Source: Gongronella butleri
Taxonomy: Eukaryota > Mucoromycota > Mucoromycetes > Mucorales > Cunninghamellaceae
Length of the DNA stretch: 64,000 nucleotides
Direction: 5' to 3'
NCBI GenBank assembly: GCA_025201375.1
Contig: JAIWZP010000002.1
Coordinates: forward strand, 248,001-312,000
This document shows, in pieces, positions 1-10,889 of this stretch. Numbering within the stretch: position 1 is the stretch's first letter; each line of letters starts with the position of its first letter. The position numbers were made by a program, and so were the translations under genes. The notes under the pieces are model-generated. The model did no database searches, had not been told where the DNA came from, and saw nothing but the letters and a program-made list of their open reading frames with translations.

Positions 1-560
1 AATGCCTGCAGCATTGCGCTAAACTGCACAAAAATGTACGCATTCACTGTTTAAAATCAAAGAGCACGTTTTTCGAAATTTGCCGACTTGTTGTGCCTCC
101 AGAATTTTTTTTACAGCCTAACTGCCCGCAAATGAAAAATTCTTCACTGCGTAAACTACTGTAAATAATAGTCCAGTGCTCAAGAAGTCAAGATAGACCC
201 GCCCAATTTTTTTGGATTCGAAATTGCCAACACCCTGTCATCTTTGTACTATTTTGCATCCATCTCGGCATCTGCATGGTCGACCCCGCTGAAAAATAGT
301 CGCATCGAATTTGGCGCAAAAATTGAAACAAAAAAGCTTAAACCCCCAAAGCGCTAAGACCACTTTTGAAAAATTCAGGGGTCACACATTTAAATCCCAA
401 AAACGGAAATTTCGAACTCCGATGATCAATGCATCCCAAACAGGCAACTCCAACATTTTGCATTTGACACACAAAATGGCAGATCGCCCCAAGCAACTTA
501 AAGAAATTGCCCAAAGAGCGACGCATGAACGCCGATCGACTGAAAAAAAGTGCCTACACC
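1..560 (+). repeat. R2 dispersed repeat, left-end copy
   Basis: Non-coding sequence that matches 11160-11750 over its length. Shared landmarks are a start near AATGCCTG.AGCAT, the block TGCCTCCAGAATTTTTTTTACAG, and a later block ending near CAAAGAGCGACGCATGAACG. Another copy lies at 1765-2590 and a short piece at 44150-44260. From about 585 it runs into repeat R1. The small ORFs in it are not shared between copies, so I do not call genes here. Confidence 0.8.
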
Positions 561-584
561 GGGAGAAATGCGTAAAATTTAGTG

Positions 585-1480
585 TTTGGTGCTGGTTTTT
601 CACTAGCGAACACGAATCTCGAGTTTTTTTTCGCGATTGAGTGATCCGGTTCGCGAACAAAATTAACACTGTTGAAGGATTAGGTCGACCATCAACTGGT
701 CCAAATCTGAGGCCAAATGAGCAAGTTTCCAAGGAAGCACCATTTCCATAGGCGTAAAGTGGGTAAAATCAGCACCATTTGGTCTCATACGGCGGTAACA
801 GCTGAACGCCCCGACGCGTGAGTCACCTCAGATGAATCAGTGGTCAAACGCGGTACAAGCGCATGTGGTTTGGAGACATCGCTTCGAGTTCTCGGCGAGT
901 TAGCCTTCAGGGGTCGTTTTGATCCTGGTTTGGCCTTGAATTTACGCATATTGCATTTTCTCAGGTCTGGGTGATCCGATTTGCGAAAAACTTGGAATCA
1001 TCATCGAAGTTTTGAGTTAAATATCTACTGGTTTAAATTTGGAGCGAGATGGTCAAGCTTCGTTGGGAGGAACGCGTAAAATATTATTTGGCGCTGGGTT
1101 TTCATTAGTAAACACGAATCTCGATATTTCTCAGGACTGAGTGATTTGAATCACAAAAAAAAATTAACAGAGTTAGTACAGAATTGGATTTACCATTAAC
1201 TGGTCCAAATTTGAGATCAGATAAGCAAGTTTCTGATGAAGCGCCAGTTTTATAGGCGTAAAAGGGGTAAAATCAGCACCATTTGGTCTCGTACCGCGGC
1301 AACGACTGAGCGCCCGGACACGCAAGTCACCTCAAATGAGTTAGCGGAGAAACGCGGTTAAAGCGCTTGTGGTTTGGAGACATCGCATCGAGTTCTTAGC
1401 GAGTTAGCCTTCGTGAGTCGTTTTGACCCTATTTTGACCCTGAATTTGTGCAAAATGCATTTACTCAGGACTGAAATATC
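585..1480 (+). repeat. R1 tandem repeat (about 500-bp unit), left array
   Basis: Two consecutive units about 503 bp apart can be aligned by the core GCCCCGACGCGTGAGTCACC (near 806 and, diverged, near 1310), followed by AAGCGCTTGTGGTTTGGAGA. Each unit also contains two related sub-blocks that begin CTGAGTGATCCGATT and are about 170 bp apart, so the 500-bp unit looks like an older internal duplication. A decayed third unit follows around 1620-1740. The same family forms the array at 62.2-64 kb. Confidence 0.85.
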
Positions 1481-1764
1481 CGATCTCTTTAAAAAATTGA
1501 CCTCGTCGGCTTTTTGTGTTCAGCATCCTCTATCTCAAATATAGGACCCGATGAACAAGATGCAGAGGACGCGCCCAGCAAAAAGCAGGTGAGATTTTGT
1601 CCATTCTGGTACTGTAGCATATACGACAATAGCCCAATGTATCGACGCGCAAGTCAACTCAATGAATCTGTGATTAAAGAGAGTAAAAGCGTTTGTGTTT
1701 TGGAGACATTATATTGAAATGTCGTCGAGTTGGTGTGCAATGACTCTGAAAACTCGCATTTTGG

Positions 1765-2590
1765 ATATTGGTTTGGCTGACAGGATGTTGTACTGTATTA
1801 ATTTGGCTCTGCCTGCCTGTCCATATCCACCAACATGGGCTTCTGCAAGCGTGAAAAAAAACCAGGCAGTCTCTCAGCAAGTGTCCGAGAAAATACACAA
1901 AAACACAGTTCTCATTTGTTTTGAATTTTGCCCAAAAATAAAGTGCTTGATCCGTTCTTGTTTCAATCTCAGTGAACAGAAACTGGCACGCACTATCATT
2001 TCAATGCCTGAAACATTACGCTACACTGCATAAAAACGTACACATTTATTATTTAAACACCAAAAACCGTGTTTTTCAGGCTTTGGCGGCATGCTGTGCC
2101 TCCAGAATTTTTTTTACACCCTAACTGCCTGTAAATGAAAAATATGTCAAGGCGTAAGCTATGGCTCAGTAATCACGGCGAACACGCCCGATTTTTTTTT
2201 TTGGACTCGAAAGTGTCAAAAACATCATATTTGTACCATTTGCATTCATCTCGCCATCTGCTCGATAGAGCCCGCTCAAAGATAGCCGTCTGCAAGTCAT
2301 CCCATTAGGTGCCTGTCTCCCTGTTTGTTACCAAATCTGAACTAAAAACCAAAGGATGACTAGACCGTTGTCGACCAAATCGCCATTAAAGATTTTGTCG
2401 ATTGAAAAAGTGGATTTTCTATGCCAGATTTGGTCATCCACCCGTGAAACTGGTCTCATTCGATAGAGATTCAACAGATGCCTTTGACACGTTAAAAGCG
2501 CTGTATGTTGTCTTACCTGTCATTGAGAACATCGAGATTGAACTTTTTTTAAATGTTTGAACGGCTTTCACAAGCGTAGCGTACAAAGGT
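1765..2590 (+). repeat. R2 dispersed repeat, internally deleted copy
   Basis: Matches 10890-11460 and then, after a jump near 2290, 11930-12200. It therefore lacks about 470 bp that the copy at 10.9-12.2 kb retains. Matching landmarks include TGCCTCCAGAATTTTTTTTAC and AAAAGTGGATTTTCT. No intact reading frame is shared between copies. Confidence 0.75.
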
Positions 2591-4248
2591 CACGCATTGG
2601 GCAAACAAACATTCTGGAAATGATGTCCAAGCCCGTCTGCTTCGAACAATACAAATTTCATGGCGATCAAAGAAGAATTTGACCAAAACATCGTTATAAT
2701 TATGAAAATGTTAATGTTTTGGATCCATCTGCACAATGACTTGCCTGACCTCCGGTTTTTCAACGCCAAGCTGAAAAAGACACGACGAAATGGCCTAGTG
2801 CAAAGGTTTCTGGAGGCGATTCAACCATGTTTTGTAGTGTTTAAAACGGGATTTGTAAAATTATTGAAACGATGCAGGTCTCGACGACAGGCTGATCGCC
2901 ATTGCGCTTTTTAATAATTTTATGAAAAGAGATACAATAGAAGCGATGAAATACCCAAGTGATGGAGTTTGGTGGTGATCCAAGACGAGAAATGCGTAAA
3001 AATATATTATACATGTATTTTGGCTCCTCTGGCCACTGGCGCACTGTGTTTTCATTAGCAAACACGACACTCAAAATATCTCAAGACTGAGTAACGCGGT
3101 TTGCGAAAAAAAAAACTTGAAATTACAGTATTGAAGCCACTGGTGGTCTAAATTTGGAGTCAAGTGGTCAGGCCCATCATCGGCATAAACGTGTAAAATA
3201 TTATTTTGGCTCTAGTTTTTACTAACACAGACGAGTCTGGAAAATCCCCAAGACTGAGCAACCCGATTCGTAAAAAAAAAATAGGCACTGTACGGGTTTT
3301 TGTGTCCATCATTTCTCTATTTTAAAACAGGATCATACATCAAGCACTTACACATGCAACATTCTACCTTTTAGTCAAGAGAACACGACGAGACGCGTTG
3401 AACGAGCGCACTTTCGCGGCTGTAAAAGCTGATTTGAGCAACCTGGACTTTTTTTTTTTTTTTTCAAAAATAGGAGAATCTAGGCAGTGTCGAAAATGTT
3501 GAAATCAAGGTTATCAGATACCTGCAAAACTTGGTCACAATGTAGAACCCTTTGCGTGAACGTCGATAAAGCGAAAAAAACGAGGTGTTTATCTGCTCGA
3601 TTCTGAGCAAAATGCGTAAACAGGTTTTTCTTTGAGTGCTTCGCACGGGGCAAGAAAACGCGATGGCGCTGGTGCGACGCATCCATCACATAATCATGGC
3701 CACGGGGCACAAAATACGTACGTTGAGCGATCGCGTCACGCGTCTGTGTCACATACCATCACGCCGCGAAAATCATGTAAACCAAGGACTGCACGAATCC
3801 GGCTTTTTCACGGCAACTTGCAGCCTGATCCCCTTTGCGATCTCCATGACGGAAACACGCGTCACATCGTGCTCTCGCTATGGAATCAGCTTTGGGAGCA
3901 CAGCGACGCGTTTTTGTCACTTTGGCCCTTGCGCCAAAGCAACACCTTTTTCGAAAACAATACGGCCCAATGGTCATGCCGACCTCGGCCTCTGGCACTG
4001 TGGTCGTTAGTCTTTTTTTTTTTTCGTATCCTGTCACGGGTCAAAATAGAAAAGCAATTGGAGCACTTTTGTTTCCAATTTTCGCCATCCTGTATGTACC
4101 TCTGTCGAAAAGCACGATTTTCGACACGATTTTGAAAGCAGATCTATTATAATTGCGCGACGCATTCCTGATCACGGCTCGTTTTGCTTGGCAAGAGGCA
4201 CCACAGTCCTCTGATGCCTGAAAGTCTGATCCGAGCGCCATTTTCTCG

Positions 4249-4281
<33 letters not shown>

Positions 4282-5040
4282 GCGTTTCAAAGCAGTTGCC
4301 TTCTCAAATACGCTAGCAGCTCGATGCACCGCCCGTGACTCGCGAGGGCAGTGCGAGTCGAGCGGTGCGGGGGGGGGGCGCCCGCTTGGACGCATTTAAC
4401 AGACTTTGGACGCCTTTGCCGCGGTGAACAAGATCCAACAGACGCGTCCGTCCGGCAAAAAAGGAGAAAAAAGGGGCCACCTTCTAGTCGCGTACCGCGG
4501 CAATAATAGCCCATCGTATCGGGACCCGCGAGTCAGTTCAAACAGCGGCCAAAAGCGGCAAAAGCGCTTGTGGTTTAGAGAAATTGCGCTTGAAACTTTG
4601 GATCTCGGCGATTTCCGCCTATGACATGACAGCTATGATATTGCGCAGTAAAGTATGAATTGGTCGCTCCAGTAAAATATCCGCCCTGGAGCCATTTTTC
4701 GCCCCTTTCCTCCCATTTTTTACTTTTGTCTTTTTTTTCGCGCATCTCTGCTCGTGCACGTGTATATTGTGCAAGGTACTGCTGAATGGAGGTGGAGAGG
4801 AAAAGCCCTTCTTGACAAAGGAGAATTAGAGCGTTTGGTTTATTCTTGTTTTCGTTTTTTATTTTTTTTTATTTTAGGGTTGAACTTGTCACTTGGCGCC
4901 TTTGGTAAGCTGAGAGCAAGATCTGTATAGACTCACTCATATTCGCTTTCCTTCTCTCTCTTTCTCTCTCTCTCACCTTTTGCTGTGGCACTGTCAAGTT
5001 GGGGTGACGAATTCATACTTTATTGCGCAAAGTTTTAGCT
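2591..5040. repeat. Gene-poor stretch with decayed R1 fragments
   Basis: I see no supported gene here. A degenerate R1 piece is visible at about 2960-3300 (two CTGAGYAAC/CTGAGTAAC sub-blocks). Another at 4485-4640 carries the GTACCGCGGCAA and AAAGCGCTTGTGGTTTAGAG landmarks. There is a T run of 30 at 4250-4279 and a CT-rich tract at 4950-4976. Overlapping ORFs at 3632-4150 in three frames have no recognisable protein and no splice support. They could be remnants of an old element. Confidence 0.55.
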
Positions 5041-5044
5041 CTAT

Positions 5045-5590
5045 GCCGTGTTTAGCGACACTCTGCCGCGCGCGCTTTACGCACGGGACCAGTGGATCGC
5101 CCCTTGTTGACAGAGGCAAATCGGCGCGTCGATCACGCGCCACCCCATTGGATCGCGTCGTGCCCACGAAAACACGATCGCCACCATCATCAACGCGCTT
5201 TTATACGCAGATGATGTTGCCATTATTGGAGACGCCAACGATGTTCGACTGCTTTTGGCGCTTGCCAAGTACACGCCGAGACCCACCGCTATAGATGGCA
5301 CCCCGACAAATGTAAGACCATCAACGCCCCCTTTAGTCTCTATGGCACGGCAATCGAGAACGTCGCCTCCTTCAGATACCTTGGAATCCCTTTTGAGTGA
5401 TTTTGACGACGAAGATCAAGCAGCAGCAAGTTTTCCCAGAGATTGAGCGCTGGCTTGCACAGATCGAACAAGACGAGGAAAATGTCCTCGAGTTGCCGAG
5501 GCTTATTACCGCCATTTGTCGGTGAATCGTGATGTGGTTCGCGCAATGGACTTGCGACACGTCGAATCGCTCTTCCCATGCCGCCATGAC
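5045..5590 (+). mobile_element. Decayed LINE-type reverse transcriptase fragment, copy 1
   Basis: A broken piece of a non-LTR retrotransposon reverse transcriptase. Near 5050 a reading frame gives DTLPRAL. At 5192-5268 it gives NALLYADDVAIIGD, which holds the YADD catalytic motif of the RT palm. A one-base frame change near 5270 is followed by HPDKCKTINAPF and the thumb motif FRYLGIPFE, and then stop codons. The order and wording match copy 2 (YADD around 6825, YLGIPF around 7025), so the two are related but independently decayed. It is non-functional. The N-terminal half of the RT and any endonuclease domain are not visible here. Confidence 0.85.
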
Positions 5591-5750
5591 AAAGCGAAAA
5601 TATGCGTCAACGCGTATTTCACGACCGGTTAGAAAAAAAAAACCATGAAACTCATCCGCAGGCGAAATTTAAGTAGATACTGTATAATTTATACTAAATT
5701 TATTATAGATTACGCGCCCAACGCCGAGTTCGAGTACTGCCCCACATGCG

Positions 5751-6305
5751 ATGGGGCTCGAATTGGAAGGCTCCGAGCTGCGCGCAGAGCAACTTGCAAT
5801 TTATGCTCTTGTAAAACGCTATGGTCTGATGCCGTCTTCGCCAGTGAATCCCGGGACGTACTTGCACGCGCACTTATTTTTGACGTATTTGTATTTGCGC
5901 ATTGATTCCACTGGCGTGAGCAAAGAGGCATTCTGCAGGGTTTTTGCTCGACTTTATCCTGTAACATTCCCAAATGATGACCCTGCGTCGGCCGTGGCTC
6001 CACCGAACAAGGTAAGCAGAGAATGATAATGTCATTAATCTTCTAGCGACAAGCTGATTTTTTTTTTTTTTTTTTTTTTTTTGCAGATCCCGCCAACCTT
6101 CAACCACGCGTTTGAGGAATGGTTGCGCATCGAATACGAAAAGGAGATTCTTGCTCTGAAGCAGCTTGGGCTGTCAGAGGGCCAGTCCGCCTGCGCCTCT
6201 CGAAAGCCAAGTGCACTGCCCAAGACAACCAGCGGCAGGCCATTAGCTATAATGCTCAGCGCACTAATGTCCCTCTGCTGGCAATGGACCCATGTCCCCG
6301 AGGAT
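5751..6305 (+). pseudogene. Unrecognised coding fragment with an intron, joined to the LINE copy 2 frame
   Basis: An open frame from ATG 5751 to 6011 (87 codons) ends at a clean GTAAGC donor. The intron 6012-6086 has a T run and a TTGCAG acceptor. The next exon opens in phase 0 with IPPTFNHAFEEWLRIEYEKE and runs without interruption into the reverse transcriptase frame until the TGA at 6306. I do not recognise the first exon. It may be the 5' part of a host gene that a LINE landed in, or a pre-RT segment of the element itself. An intron inside a LINE reading frame would be unusual. Confidence 0.45.
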
Positions 6306-7409
6306 TGACGCTTCGCACAAGTCGTCCCCATTTACAAAAAGGGGGACCCGACGAGTGCCGCCAACTATCGCCCTATCAGCCTGACGTCTGTTTTCCGCAA
6401 GGTCATGGAGCGCTGCCTCCTCCCCGTCCTCCTCCGCCAAATGCCCGCCCTCGACGTCGCCCAAGGCGGCTTCCGATCCAAACGGGGCGCCCTCGACCAG
6501 GCATTCAACTTACAAATGCTCATGCATATGTACAAGGTACAATTTGGTCGTTTTCCAGCGGTCGCCTTCCTCGATATCGCCTCAGCTTACGACCGTGGTA
6601 TGCTGCAGGGATCCATCCTCAGCCCCATGCTCTGCGCCATCTTCATCGACACGCTTCCCCGTGCGCTGCGCACCGGCCCCGTCACCTTTCCCCTTTTTAT
6701 CCGCACCGTTCCAACATCCATAGAAACATCCGAAGCCACGAGCGCGACCTTGACCCGCCACAGCGTCCGCTCCAATTCCCTGCGCCAAGACACCGAGATC
6801 ACGCACATCAACGCGCTACTTTATGCCGATGATGTCGCGATTTTCGGCGACCCAAGCGACGTGCAAATGATGCTCGCCGCCTGCCAGCTCCACTCCGCCC
6901 AATTCGGCTACAGATGTCACCCTGCCAAGTGCAAGGTGATCTACGAGCCCGACCTCACCACCACAGATACCCACCTTCCGCCTTTATGGCATTTCAGTCG
7001 AAACCGTCCCTTTTTTCACCTACAGTATTTAGGTATCCCTTTTTCACAACGAGGCATTCACACCGGCCAAATGACGACAATCGCGCGCACCAAAGCCATT
7101 GCAGCCATGACCACCCTTGCCAACATCGGCGCACACCAGCATGGCTTTGGTCTCAACCTCGCCCTCAACATCTACCGCACCTTTGTCCGCCCAATCCTTG
7201 AATATGGCCTCGCCATTGTAAAGCCATCCCCCACCGAACGAATGGGACAAACGACGCGTCAAAAGCACCCTGGCACGACGCGCTCGCAACAAGCCAATCT
7301 GGGACCCCATCCTATATGCCCACAGGGTGGTTTTTTTTATGATTCCCTTGCTCCTACTGATGAATTACCCACGGCTGGTCGCATGCCTATAAACCCTGGC
7401 CACTTCTAG
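6087..7409 (+). mobile_element. Decayed LINE-type reverse transcriptase, copy 2
   Basis: Non-LTR retrotransposon reverse transcriptase, still readable over about 440 codons in one frame. Visible landmarks in order are VPED then a TGA at 6306-6308, where this family usually has Trp; FAQVVPIYKKGDP; NYRPISLTSVFRKV; QGGFRSKRGALDQ; LDIASAYD; GMLQGSILSPML; NALLYADDVAIFGD with the YADD catalytic pair; and the thumb motif LQYLGIPFS. Between AYD and GMLQGS the usual stretch of about 30 or more residues is missing, so there is an internal deletion near 6590-6600. The nonsense codon and the deletion mean the copy is dead. No intact endonuclease domain lies upstream. Confidence 0.9.
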
Positions 7410-8880
7410 CCGCAATAGAATATGTTTTTCTGCAATGCCTAGAATTCAATGTCCTTGCCTCTGACAACAACGCTCCCTCTGACATCGCCTCTCCTCCCTT
7501 TCATTAACGCCTCCATCCTTGCTGTGTGGCTCGCCCATCACGGTCTCCCCTCTCCCTCCCTTGTATCCCTTTTGAATTGACTGAATAACCGATTTTTATT
7601 AAACACGATCCATTGTTTCATACAAAAAATCTGTTTTCAACTGGACAGCCCCCCAGCCAATGAGGCCGCTCTTGTGATTACAAAAAAAAAAAAAAAAAAA
7701 AAAAAGAAATATCACGGCCAATGCGCCCGTCCCCCCACTCCATCACGGTCTGTTCCCTTGCCCACCAATCCTCGCGCCATAGCCCTCCTTTTCTCACCAC
7801 TCCATCAAGTAACAAAGACAAAAGTCTATGCTATCGCTGCCGATGCCCCTCAATTGCTGCGCCAGCCTGTCTAAAGCCTTCCTCTCTCCTTTGGATCTGG
7901 CCAAGCCCTCACGCCCCATCCTGTCAACACTCCCGATAGCGCCAATGATCGTCCCCCATCCATCCACCCAGCCCAAAAAGTTCACATTTTCTGCGCTCCG
8001 TGTGCCAATCACCCCGCTTTTCGTTTTTCCTCCCATTTGTAGGCTTTTTTCCACGGACTCACACTCCCCCCCGGATCATTTGGATGTACACAATGGCATG
8101 GCCACAACACCTACAGGCACCGGCAATGAAAGCCATAAAAATAAAACATGATTTCAACTGGACCATCAAGGATGGGGGACGTTTGTTCAGCTCGCTGGTG
8201 CCTCAAAAGCCAAATGCAATTTTCAAAACCCATTCAACTATGAAAAACTAAAAAAAATCGACTGGCATCAAATTTCTGGTGGTAAGTGGACAAGAGCAGC
8301 AAGCTGTAAGAGTCATTTTAACGCGAGGGCACGTAACAATCAATAAAGAATGTGCTTGCACGTGAAATAAAAGCATATAAACCGAATTGAGCGTGGATAA
8401 ACACGCCAAAAAATGCGTCAAAAGCGCGACGCGTGTGATCGTGGCGCGTCTTTGAACGGACTAGTGAGGTGTACGGAAAAAGCACCGAAGATGCTGCATG
8501 AGTTGTCGCAAAAACACGTGCCTCAGTGCATTTGCGTCGAGCACTCGCGGTCCCTCTCATCCTTACCCTAGATCCACATTTTTGATTTTATCGCGCGCCA
8601 CAGTATCTGTACGCACTCTCTGCTCCGTAAAAGCAAAACAAAATTTTAACACTCACGCTCTTCAAAACCCGGCGAGTGACAGCTGTTTAATCATGCTACA
8701 GTATCAGTTTTTTAAATTTGTAGGAGAAAGCACTTTTTGGCATAAAACTCCTCGCTATTTTTGGGTTATTGCAGACGCCTACTTAATGACTTGGGCTATT
8801 TGAGGAGCCAGATGTACTGCTTTTTGGTCCATTGGGTCGAGTCGGACGTTGAATGGAATGCACACCACCTTTTGGCATTT
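7410..8880 (+). other. Possible LINE 3' region, otherwise no gene
   Basis: Downstream of the reverse transcriptase the sequence has short open stretches in changing frames and an A run of about 22 at 7681-7703. The A run could be a retrotransposon tail, although A runs are common throughout this window. A short stretch around 7975-8040 reads CAPCANH in one frame, which is weakly reminiscent of a LINE zinc knuckle. I see no host gene in 8160-8880. Confidence 0.35.
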
Positions 8881-8989
8881 TGATTTTGTGTATAAAAGTA
8901 ATTGTCAAACATTTTCGTGCAATTCTGTGCCTTTTTATACGTTTTTATCGTCGTAAGCACTTTTTACACTATTGTTTGTTCTGATCGCA

Positions 8990-9416
8990 TTTGCGCTTAT
9001 TCATATTGTCGTCGGCTAAGCCCGCAAATCACGCCATCAACCCAAGCCCTCGGCGTCCCTCCATCTCGTTCAACAACCTCCAAGTATTATCCGGCTCACA
9101 CGGTCCACTTCTCGACCCAAAAGTCATCAACATCGGTCCATCTACATTTGAGGCTGATCTGGCACTCAAGCGCGCGTTTCGAAAATTGTCGCCACTATCC
9201 AAGCTCTGGTCACCAAATCCATGAAGCTTGAGAATGAACTCGCCGAGATTCTCGCTCTCAAGGTCCAGTTTGAGACACAAGAAAGGCTGGCCTACGATTA
9301 ACGCAAAGAAAACGCGCAATTGCAATGTGGAAACGCGCGCCGCTTTGCCGCTCCGCCTAAACAACCCGCTGCGCAATCAGAGCATCAATCACATGACCAA
9401 AGTGCCGCTACGTGAT
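8990..9416 (+). pseudogene. Broken coding remnant with a coiled-coil-like segment
   Basis: A frame running from about 8990 (PSISFNNLQVLSG, then TFEADLALKR) breaks near 9170 at a CGCGCG. Removing two bases there would continue into VSKIVATIQALVTKSMKLEN and a helical, heptad-like segment. That second frame meets a TAA at 9298 and then continues open to 9416. A frameshift plus an in-frame stop in otherwise coding-looking sequence indicates a pseudogene. The parent protein is not recognised. A LINE ORF1-like coiled-coil protein is one possibility given the neighbourhood, but no diagnostic motif is seen. Confidence 0.45.
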
Positions 9417-9883
9417 TAGGTCACGCTCCTGGTCCCCAACCCAGGCAGAATCAAATGTCATCACGTGCATTACGCATTTACATAAGCCCTCGTTAAAAAG
9501 GCACATCTCGCGTCAAAAAATGCACAACATCCTAGCACTCTGAAGTCAAAGGAACGAGAAACAGGACGGCCACGTGTTTCATTGGCAAGGATCCGGCATG
9601 TTTTGCTACGCGTTCATGTCACAGTGGCAGGTCCAGTTAAATTCGCGCTGATGCCGTTTTTTTTTTTTTTTTTTTTTTTTTTTGTTTTGCATGAGCTTAG
9701 AAGACATGACGCTATTTTTGAAGATTCTCAGACTTTTTTTCTTCCAATCTGATTACTGTAATGTCGGTGACACGTGGCGGCACCTGCATGGACGACCATT
9801 TGCGCTTGTGCACTGGTATGCGCCGCATTTGTGCAAAGTGCTTCCCTTTACACCGCCATCTGCCAATCACTTGTGAGCAGTGA

Positions 9884-10480
9884 CGCAAAAGGGCATGCCA
9901 GCTGCGCGCGCGGATGGTCACCGACAACAATGAGGACCAAGGGCCAATCAAGAAATGGCTGACTTGGCTGCACGTCACGCACCATTTCTCGCTCTCACCC
10001 ATAATGATCGACAGCTCCAACCCGAAAATCGCCGCCATCAACGAGGGGTTTGGAGAACCACCTTATGAATTGAAGATGCTCACGCTGTAAGTAGAGTACG
10101 GCAACCTCACGGCTTGGGAGAAAAAAAATGTGTACAAAAAGGTACATTTCATATGAAAATGAGCCAATCCATTCGTCATCGTGACTCAATTCCATCTTTT
10201 TATGATTTTATCATATCATACCGATAGGTGACCAAGGCGTCCAAACGCGCGACTAACAAGCAGCTCCAGGCAACGCGCAAGAAAGCGCTCGATCTCATGC
10301 GAAAAATGACAACAGCCGCCGAGCCTGTCTTGTTCAACGCCGCCCACAAGATTTTGAGGCTTGGATCCGACGAATCCACGGAACCAATCAGTACGATGCC
10401 GCTAGCCTCTTGTCATATTTCAACCAAAAGTGGGTGGGCAAGACAAATACAGTATCTGATCCAATGCATGGCGACGCATA
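9884..10480 (+). pseudogene. Second broken coding remnant, with one intron
   Basis: A frame from about 9884 includes MVTDNNEDQGPIKKWLTWLH and ends in a TAA at 10088. Read-through of that stop gives WEKKNVYKK up to a GTACAT donor at 10142. After an intron ending in GATAG at 10227 the same phase continues as VTKASKRATNKQLQATRKKA and stays open to 10506. Codon pattern and splice signals suggest former coding sequence, and the stop argues that it is dead. An alternative donor GTAAGT at 10088 would remove the stop, but it then brings in a TGA. The family is not recognised. Confidence 0.4.
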
Positions 10481-10889
10481 AATTTCTTTATTTTTCTTCA
10501 AGTTGATAAATAATACAGTAATAATGAAAATGATCCAGAATATTCAATACAAAAAAAAACAATTGACACAGTACTGTACAGTACGGTACGTATCAAAAGT
10601 GAATTGCTTTTCTTTTTCCCCACGCTCCTTTCTCTCCAATTTTGCGATTTTTTTTCGTTTTGCCGCATTGCGCCATATTTTATCACATTCAATCTCATTT
10701 TTATTAAACCAAAAGCCATAATTACAGCGATGTACCAAAAAGATGAAGAACAGGAGAGGAGAGAAAAAAGGGCGGTGCCATGAAAAAAAAAACGAAAATA
10801 CGAAATGCAGGGACCAGGGAGATTAGGTGTTTGTGCTTAAATAAGTTTCTCTGAGAATACACAATACAGTAGTTCTAATGCGCATTTTT
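10481..10889. other. Gene-free AT-rich stretch with a perfect palindrome
   Basis: No coding potential seen. It contains the 14-bp perfect palindrome GTACTGTACAGTAC at 10571-10584 and several A and T runs. Confidence 0.6.

Noticed and set aside
3632..4152. Overlapping ORFs of 90-167 codons in three frames
   Set aside because: No frame shows a recognisable protein, and the simultaneous openness reflects base composition.
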